In this document: positions 57,470 to 64,000 of the stretch, piece after piece
Layout: every line of letters begins with the position of its first letter
Position numbering within the stretch: the stretch's first letter is position 1
DNA from: Siphonodentalium dalli
Taxonomy: Eukaryota > Mollusca > Scaphopoda > Gadilida > Siphonodentaliidae
Assembly: GCA_032622095.1 (NCBI GenBank)
Contig: CP136067.1
Location: 198,674,052-198,738,051 of the forward strand
DNA: 64,000 bases
Reading direction: 5' to 3'
Made by a program: the position numbers and the translations under genes
The notes under the pieces: model-generated
What the model saw: only the letters and a program-made list of their open reading frames with translations
Told to the model about the DNA's origin: nothing
Databases searched by the model: none

Positions 57470-57826
57470 CCCTTTACCCAACAGAACGGCCCTGTGCCAA
57501 TGCATTCTCTTATATATGCGAGTCGACCATAGGTCGCCTCGCATATATAAGAGAATGCATTGGCTTAACACATATTAAAGAAAAAATGGTAAAAAGTGTT
57601 AAAAAAAAGTTTTTTTTAGGCCAATGCATTCTCTTATATATGCGAGGCGACCTATGGTCGACTCGCATATATAAGAGAATGCATTGGCACATGGCATAAC
57701 TGTAACTATCACAATGTGCTCAATGAGCCGGTTCCAATGATACCCATATTTCCATGGTTTTATTGAGACAGACCGAAGATAATTTAGGCTGTTAGGGCGT
57801 TTCTGGGCGTTCTGTTGGGTAAAGGG
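57470..57826. mobile_element. TTAA-flanked MITE carrying two perfect hairpins
   Basis: The ends CCCTTTACCCAACAGAACG and its reverse complement are directly flanked by TTAA (57466-57469 and 57827-57830), as for piggyBac-type elements. Inside are two 67-bp hairpins (57497-57563 and 57621-57687), each with arms CCAATGCATTCTCTTATATA. The second is the inverted copy of the first. No transposase. Confidence 0.87.
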
Positions 57827-57859
57827 TTAAAATGTGTATCATGCTGATGATGTACTCAC

Positions 57860-57913
57860 CGTGATGTTTCACGATGGAAGCGGTACTATTCTCACCAAGC
57901 ACATTGCTTGTTT
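57860..57913 (-). pseudogene. Partial copy of PAN exon 1 end
   Basis: The reading SNVLGENSTASIVKHH followed by a G/GTGAGTAC donor matches the end of exon 1 (SNVFGENSVAFIVKHD plus the same donor). The 5' part of the exon is missing. Confidence 0.75.
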
Positions 57914-58552
57914 TTATGTGTAACCAATACAGGTAAGTGGGTGTCTGACCAGGTAACACGAGTTCCAGGATAAGCAACACCAAACCTAGCACACGAGAAT
58001 GACAGAATCCAAGTCAGAGCAATGCACTGGCAGGTTGACCAAAGGCATTGTTGTTTAATGCAGGTTGACCAAAGGCCTTTTTGTTAGTCAACAGAGGTTT
58101 TAGTAAGAAATAAAATTGGCTTAAACATATTCGTAATTTTACCCACATAATATTGGCGGTGCAGAAATGTAATGGATGACAGGAACAAGTGGAGAGTGCC
58201 TGCAAAGTATATGAAAGAAGGGGGATTATATTAGGGTCAGGGTCCCAATCACATGCAGACACTGTGTTCCTCGTGTTCTTGGCAGAAATTTAGAGTCGGA
58301 GAGCAAGATCCCGGAGCGACTTGAAAGATTTTTGAAAAGAATTTGGAATGTACTGGTCGATAGAGTGTAATTAAAATCAAAAGCCCTAAAACTTTATAAT
58401 TTCAAAGACCAAAGAGGTAATAGTTTTGAAAGGTCAAAAAATGAATACAACCAATAGGATCACCTTCAATTGCAAGTCGCTTTTATGGTAGTATGCAAAG
58501 CGTATATTATTTCTGGGCCTTAAATGTTGATTATGCTGGGTCATGTACTCAC
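57914..58552. other. Intron 1 sequence
   Basis: A short direct repeat, GCAGGTTGACCAAAGGC, occurs at about 58030 and 58062. Otherwise nothing recognised. Confidence 0.5.
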
Positions 58553-58862
58553 CGTCATGTTTCACGATGAAAGCGACACTATTCTCACCAAACACATTGC
58601 TTGGGTTGTTGGCGACGATTGGTCTATCGTAGAAATAACAAGTCTTCCTCCCCTTGTTATGGACAAAAGCCACACATCCATTGATCGCGCAATTTTGAGC
58701 ACAAAACGAATTACTTGTCCCTACTGTGCGAACCACTGTTTTGAAATATTGAGGATTAAATACTCCATCCACACCCATGAGCCGCTCAAAGCCGCGAACA
58801 GAGAACTCTGCTGCAAGACATGTTTCTACCAGTATGTAGATGGCAACAAGAACATCCTTCAT
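58553..58862 (-). CDS. Secreted PAN-CTLD protein, exon 1 (signal peptide and PAN domain)
   Basis: First coding exon of a 251-residue protein: join 58862-58553, 55953-55750, 52037-51796 (310+204+242 nt = 252 codons with stop). Residues 1 to about 18 (MKDVLVAIYILVETCLA) form a signal peptide. A PAN/apple-like domain follows with C54, C58, C63 and C75 (SFCAQNCAINGCVAFVHNKG). The exon ends in phase 1 at GAC G/GTGAGTAC. PAN and C-type lectin modules bind proteins or glycans; together they suggest a secreted recognition protein of invertebrate immunity or mucus, which is inference. The ATG at 58862 was chosen because it starts the signal peptide. A TTTGCAG acceptor at 58908 could mean an upstream untranslated exon. 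Confidence 0.85.
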
Positions 58863-59504
58863 TTTTAATGATTTACTGGACGTTTGTTTTCTTGCCGGCG
58901 TGCCCTGCAAATGAAGATGGACATCATTTGTAACTCAGGTGAACTCCGATATTCACCAATTCATCCCGAATCCACCCACATATCTTTCTGTTCTTTGATA
59001 TATATTGTAACATGTCTGTAATTAAGTTTATTTAGTCAAAACAATTTGTTTTGTCTTCAATGTGTATTATTGTTCTGGTGTTTTGTATTGGGGAGAAGAG
59101 CACTTGTTTAGCACTTGTCTTCCAATCCAATTTGTTTGGTGTGTACTTTGTTTAAACACATGTAAGTATGAGCAAATAAATATGTTTAAACTGTGGTGAA
59201 CTGGGATTGATTTAAACAGTATGTAATCCATGGACAATAACAATTGGTGAAATATAACATACATACAAACATTAAGCTGTCACGGATCGGATTAGATATC
59301 AAGCATTGTGAATATATTATTCGTTTCCGAGAACATTGCACAACACCCCAGTTTGGGTTTTGAAGAAACAAAAAGGAATGCGACTGATACTAACCATGAC
59401 TATACTGACCAATATGGACGCTGACCGACACGAACCCTACATTATGGGTACATCGGCGGCTGAAGCTCTCTTTTTATATACTTTGTGATTCTCCATGTGA
59501 TGTA
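58863..59504. other. Upstream region of the PAN-CTLD gene
   Basis: Promoter region by position. No clear core promoter motif identified. Confidence 0.35.
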
Positions 59505-60232
59505 GGAAATCGTTCACAGCCTGGTCACGTGGTTTAAATTGGTCACGTGGTTTAAATCGTTCACACCCCGGTCGCTTGGTTTAAATCGTTCACACCCTGG
59601 TCACGTGGTTTAAATAGTTCACACCCTGGTCACGTGGTTTAAATAGTTCACACCCCTGATCACGTTTATTAAATCTTTCACACTCCTGGTCACGTGGTTT
59701 AAATAGTTCACACCACTGGTCACGTGGTTTAAACAGTTAACACCCCTGGTCACGTGGTTTAAATCGTTCACATCCCTGGTCACGTTGTTTAAATCGTTCA
59801 CACCCCTGGTCACGTGGTTTAAATCGTTCACATTCCTGATCACGTGGTTTAAATCGTTCACACCCCTGGTCACGTGGTTTAAATAGTTCTCACCCCTGGT
59901 CACGTGGTTTAAATCGTTCACACCCTGGTCACGTGGTTTAAATCGTTCACATCCATGATCGCGTGGTTTAAATCATTCAAACCCCTTGCCACGTGGTTTA
60001 CAGCGTTCACATCCCTGATCACGTGGTTTAAATCGTTCACACCCTGATCACGTGGTTTAAATCGTTCACACCCCTGGTCACGTAGTTTAAATCGTCCACA
60101 CCCCTGGTCACGTGGTTTAAATCATTCACACCCCTGGTCACGTAGTTTAAATCGTTCACACCCCTGGTCACTTGGTTTAGATCGTTCACACCCCTGATCA
60201 TGTGGTTTTATCATTCACACCCTGGTCACGTG
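59505..60232. repeat. 30-bp minisatellite, about 24 copies
   Basis: The unit GGTCACGTGGTTTAAATCGT plus TCACACCCCT repeats with scattered point changes. Each full unit has a CACGTG E-box and TTTAAA. The 100-codon minus-strand frame (NDLNHVTRGV repeats) exists only because 30 is divisible by three. Confidence 0.97.
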
Positions 60233-60419
60233 GTCCTGCTGAATTGGTATGATGCTGGTAGGCCAAGGCGATGCTGTTAAGAACAATACTGTTATCTTTC
60301 CAAAAGTTGTCATTTTTGCGATTTTAGCCAGAGCCGATGTCATTCAAGAACATATATATTTTTAAATATTTTAATAATCGTGGGGCTGGTGTCTGCAAAA
60401 CAACAGGGGCAGTCATCTC

Positions 60420-61495
60420 AGTATGGAAAAAACAAACACAGTCATTATTAACGTATTCCACAATATACATGGTAACAACCAACACAGTCATTATTAACGT
60501 ATTCCACAATATACATGGTAACAACCAACACAGTCATCATTAACGTATTCCACAATATACATGGTAACAACCAACACAGTCATTATTAACATATTCCACA
60601 ATATACATGGTAACAACCAACACAGTCATTATTAACATATTCCACAATATACATGGTAACAACCAACACAGTCATTATTAACGTATTCCACAATATACAT
60701 GGTAACAACCAACACAGTCATTATTAACATATTCCACAATATTCATGGTAACAACCAACACAGTCATTATTAACGTATTCCACAATATACATGTTAACAA
60801 CCAACACAGTTACCATTAACGTATTCCACAATATGCATGGTACCAACCAACACAGTCATTATTAACATATTCCACATGATACATGGTAACAACTAACACA
60901 GTCATTATTAACGTATTCCACAATATACATGGTAACGACCAACACTGTCATTATTAACGTATTCCACAATATGCATGGTACCAACCAACACAGTCATTAT
61001 TAACATATTCCACAATATACATGGTAACGACCAACACTGTCATTATTAACGTATTCCACGATATACATGTTAACAACTAACACAGTCATTAATAAAGTAC
61101 TCCACAATATACATGTTAACAACCAACACAGTTATTATTAACAACCAAGACAGTCATTATTAACATATTTCACAATACCGGTATACATGTTAACAACCAA
61201 CACAGTCATTATTAACGAATTCCACAATATACATGTTAACAACCAACACAGTCATTATTAACAACCAACACAGTCATTCTTAACATATTTCACAATACCG
61301 GTATACATGTTAAGAACCGACACAGTCATTATTAACGAATTCCACAATATACATGTTAACAACACACAGTCATTATTAACGTAGTCCACAATATACATGT
61401 TAACAACAAATACAGTCATTATTAACGTATTCCACAATATACATGTTAACAACAAACACAGTCATTATTAACGTATTACACAATATACATGTTAA
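60420..61495. repeat. 46-bp minisatellite, about 23 copies
   Basis: The unit CAGTCATTATTAACGTATTC then CACAATATACATGGTAACAA and CCAACA repeats with small variations. Copies near 61130-61310 are shuffled into a higher-order pattern with ACCGGTATACATG. Confidence 0.96.
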
Positions 61496-61725
61496 ATGGT
61501 AACTGTTAAATGTTTATCATTTCAATGTCATATGGCTAGTTTGGTGTGAATAAGGTTCAAATATAACATCCAATAAAAATTTAGATATAATTTTATCGAT
61601 AAACGTGTTTTTAGCGACTTTTAAAATTCGATTATTTCGATTTAGCTTATTTTGCTCGAGTCACGTGACCGCAAAATCCGTGACGTCAAAGTGGGACTTA
61701 CCCGCAAACTCTGTTTACAAACAAA
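61496..61725 (+). promoter_or_regulatory. Candidate promoter with E-box and CRE
   Basis: GTCACGTGAC (about 61661) and GTGACGTCAA (about 61680) lie 45-65 bp upstream of an ATG. Both are near-consensus bZIP/bHLH sites. Confidence 0.35.
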
Positions 61726-61906
61726 ATGGCAAATCTCCGCAAATTGTTCGCGTCAGAAAGTGACCCTGAACGTGAAAACGGCACTGATATAACGGGCTGT
61801 GAGGGGACCTGCGTCTGTAGCAGATACCGAAGATGCATTTGAGAGCTTGTATTTAAATATTGGCCCATATTTACATGAACCAGCCGACGACGATAGTTCC
61901 ACTTAA
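61726..61906 (+). pseudogene. Short acidic N-terminal coding relic
   Basis: From ATG 61726 the reading is MANLRKLFASESDPERENGT. After a one-base shift at a GGGG run (about 61803) it continues as ASVADTEDAFESLYLNIGPY and LHEPADDDSST before TAA at 61904. The acidic, Ser-rich character resembles the start of transposon-derived or zinc-binding proteins, but I cannot name the family. The shift suggests decay or a first exon read wrongly. Confidence 0.35.
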
Positions 61907-62879
61907 AACGACAGTGAGACTTAAAATTTTAATTCACCAAGTCACACTCACAGTGTCAACAATCATTGAAATTGAATCGATCAAATTATCAATGTCATTC
62001 ATTGATGATGACGATACTCATGATAATTGATTGTTATTCTACAAATGAATAATCTACATCTAATTCTAACAAATATATTCCAAGAAGACAAGGAAAATAA
62101 AGCAACCAAATTTGAGGACTGTATCACTATCAGTATCACCCATTCACTGTCAGTGTTAGTACTGTTACTGACTGTCAGTGTTAGTACTGTTACTGTGACT
62201 GTCACTCTTCCCAGTGTGACAGGGAGTGTCTGTCAAAATCTGGTGGAGAACTTATAGGAGGTGTGTAACAAGTGCTAACAACACCGTCAGAGTCTCGTTC
62301 GATCTACTGCGTACTAGCACTGTACATTGCGATGACTTCTTAAAAACAACCATTGAGTGGAACCGCCTTGAACAGCCAGTTGTTGATTCTGGAGATCGGT
62401 AACACTGAATGTCTGAAGGATTTATTATTATATTAAATATGGATTAAAATTTCTAGACGCTTCATACCAGTGTCGTTGGATATGATTCTGACCATAGAAA
62501 TCGAGTACACATGAAGTCGAACAGAACAGATGTCATGTCAACTTTCACGTTGCATTATATATATTGTGACCATATAATTGATATACAACTATAGTGACTT
62601 CTTCATTATTTCACTATCCGATACCATGGTCGTTTCATACCATATATTTTGGTTGTTTCATACCGGATTGTTTGGTTACTTTTTTTAATTTCGTACTTTG
62701 CAGAAAATCATTTATTTGTTTCCCTATGGTGTGGCATACATGTACATGTATAGTGACATGGTATCATTGGTATGAAACGACGAATTGATTTCCTACATCG
62801 TGCGAAATGACCAAACAATAAGGTACGAAACTAAATACAAATATGGTGCGAAACTACAAAATATATGGTACGAAACTAC
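61907..62879. other. Unassigned, with small repeats
   Basis: CTGTCAGTGTTAGTACTGTTACTG is duplicated at about 62148 and 62173. Around 62620-62870 GTTTCATACC-like and GGTACGAAAC-like motifs occur several times in both orientations, forming weak inverted repeats. No gene seen. Confidence 0.5.
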
Positions 62880-62883
62880 TTAA

Positions 62884-63059
62884 AGGTACTCAATCCGATC
62901 ATACCCCCATAAATTACTATTTCTTTGGCTTCGGGGGTAAAAAATATTTGTTTCGAGTCGAGGAACCTACCCATCAACGCTCAGAGTGATCAGAATTATT
63001 TTTTACCCCCGAATCTAAATAAATAGTAATTTAGGAGCGTCTGATCGGATTGAGTACCT
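62884..63059. mobile_element. 176-bp TTAA-flanked MITE
   Basis: The ends AGGTACTCAATCCGATCA and its reverse complement are flanked by TTAA on both sides (62880-62883 and 63060-63063). The interior is also inverted (AAATTACTATTT and GGGGGTAAAAAATA in both orientations). Confidence 0.87.
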
Positions 63060-63063
63060 TTAA

Positions 63064-64000
63064 GTTATTAAATATTGAAAAACTCCATCTTCTACATGAC
63101 ATCAACTTTTCTGTGAGAATTGATATGTTCCCACAGTGAACACACACTTCTACAAACCCTGCACTATTATTAATTTTTTCAGAAATTTTCACTCTGCACT
63201 TATGTTCCACCCTGTAGTTCGATTTGGCACACACGATTATACCGGTAGCTGTAAACATTAGAGTCTGAATAGTAGAGTCTAAATGCTTTTTACCGAATCA
63301 CAAACACTGATTTTAATATCAGTTTGTGATCAGCATTTGAAGATGGATTTATATCTAGAGCTTCCTAAATGTTTTCTATATTTCCCAGGGTATAAAATAA
63401 TAAAATCGAGTCGAAGACACATGTCAGAAAATGCTAACGGTATATCAATTATCGATATTCATAGCCCCTTTTTTAAAATGGGGGTATAATACTGTTTTGC
63501 ACCTGTCTGTCCATCCGTCCGATGTCTGTTCAGGGCATGACTTGGAACAGTAGTGCTAATAACTGCTTGGATCTCAATGAAATTTGGTATACATGGACCG
63601 TAGATGTTCACCACTATGAGGACATTCAATTTCTTATATGATGTGATTATCAATTGGGACATATTTTTCGTTACTGTTTTTACAACAAACCGTCATGTCA
63701 TAAAACGTTCAGGTGATCTCAGATGGAGTTCTTTCACTTGCTACACTCCAACAAATTTTGCGAGCTGTAAAATGTCCCAAATTAGTTGTACATGTGTATG
63801 TATCTAATATACCAGAAAATATAAAATAAAATCAATATTGTCAGATAGAAGCATTTCTGGACAGGGATTTTCAATTCATATTTATTATTTTTAATATTTC
63901 ATACGTATTTCACGAAACTGCTGCATATAAAAATTGGTTTAGGGAGAGATAGACCATCTTTAAACTGTAATTACATTCAAAACCAAGATTATTCCTTAAA
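63064..64000. other. Unassigned sequence
   Basis: Short frames only. No motif or repeat recognised. Confidence 0.4.

Noticed and set aside
59619-59921. 100-codon frame with NDLNHVTRGV repeats
   Set aside because: It is the translation of the 30-bp minisatellite; no start context or partner exon.
59505-61495. CRISPR array
   Set aside because: The repeats are directly adjacent with no unique spacers, and the sequence is eukaryotic.
1-64000. tRNA or rRNA genes
   Set aside because: No A/B-box pair with a cloverleaf and no rRNA-like blocks were recognised by eye. A tRNAscan-SE run would settle this.

Overview
The window is eukaryotic, AT-rich and gene-poor. It has spliced genes with GT-AG introns, a C2H2 zinc-finger gene, and many retrotransposon relics, foldback elements, microsatellites and minisatellites. 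The mix (Penelope-like retroelement, Ty3/gypsy, I/Nimb-type LINEs, and a secreted PAN plus C-type-lectin protein) suggests an aquatic invertebrate, most likely a lophotrochozoan such as a mollusc, brachiopod or annelid. I cannot name the species. I see no bacterial-style operons, rRNA, tRNA or CRISPR arrays.

Layout. 0-4.1 kb: unassigned, with one long hairpin and a 53-bp tandem repeat. 4.1-5.5 kb: a non-autonomous hAT-like transposon with a perfect 8-bp target duplication. 5.9-8.1 kb (minus) and 9.8-10.5 kb (plus): decayed LINE ORF2 and ORF1. 11.5-16.2 kb (minus): a broken Ty3/gypsy pol interrupted by a 1.1-kb GC-rich foldback element; a possible LTR end and primer-binding site lies at 17.2 kb. 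18.9-23.1 kb and 36.9-38.7 kb: interspersed repeats built from 122-bp units, including a 1.3-1.8-kb block present twice. 24.2-25.7 kb: a second array, of about 142-bp units. 25.8-30.6 kb (minus): a Penelope-like element. 31.75-36.5 kb: a possible TA-flanked DNA element with AGAACC-rich ends, a foldback, a zinc-finger relic and hairpins. 40.1-40.6 kb: the end of a third LINE. 41.8-43.9 kb: an intact seven-finger gene between 320-bp inverted repeats. 44.6-47.4 kb: a tandem duplication of about 1.3-1.4 kb. 51.8-58.9 kb (minus): a three-exon PAN/C-type-lectin gene. 59.5-61.5 kb: two large minisatellites. 61.7-64 kb: a short possible 5' coding relic and a TTAA-flanked MITE.

The standout is the Penelope-like element. 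Its first ORF has an N-terminal helical region, a Pro/Ser/Thr-rich linker and an SGNH/GDSL-type hydrolase domain with all four signature blocks. That ORF ends at a UUUAAAC slippery heptamer placed directly before its stop codon. The second ORF (reverse transcriptase plus GIY-YIG nuclease) is open in exactly the -1 frame from that heptamer and has no ATG for its first 54 codons. This implies an esterase-RT polyprotein made by -1 frameshifting. The element also has a hammerhead-core-like motif, a 77-nt candidate 5' intron, and flanking 300-bp direct repeats left by a truncated tandem copy. This copy is decayed: one in-frame stop and several frameshifts.

Two host genes look functional: the single-exon zinc-finger protein (42.2-42.8 kb) and the 251-residue secreted PAN-CTLD protein, whose three exons join in matching phase 1. 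Its introns hold decayed partial copies of its own exons 1 and 2.
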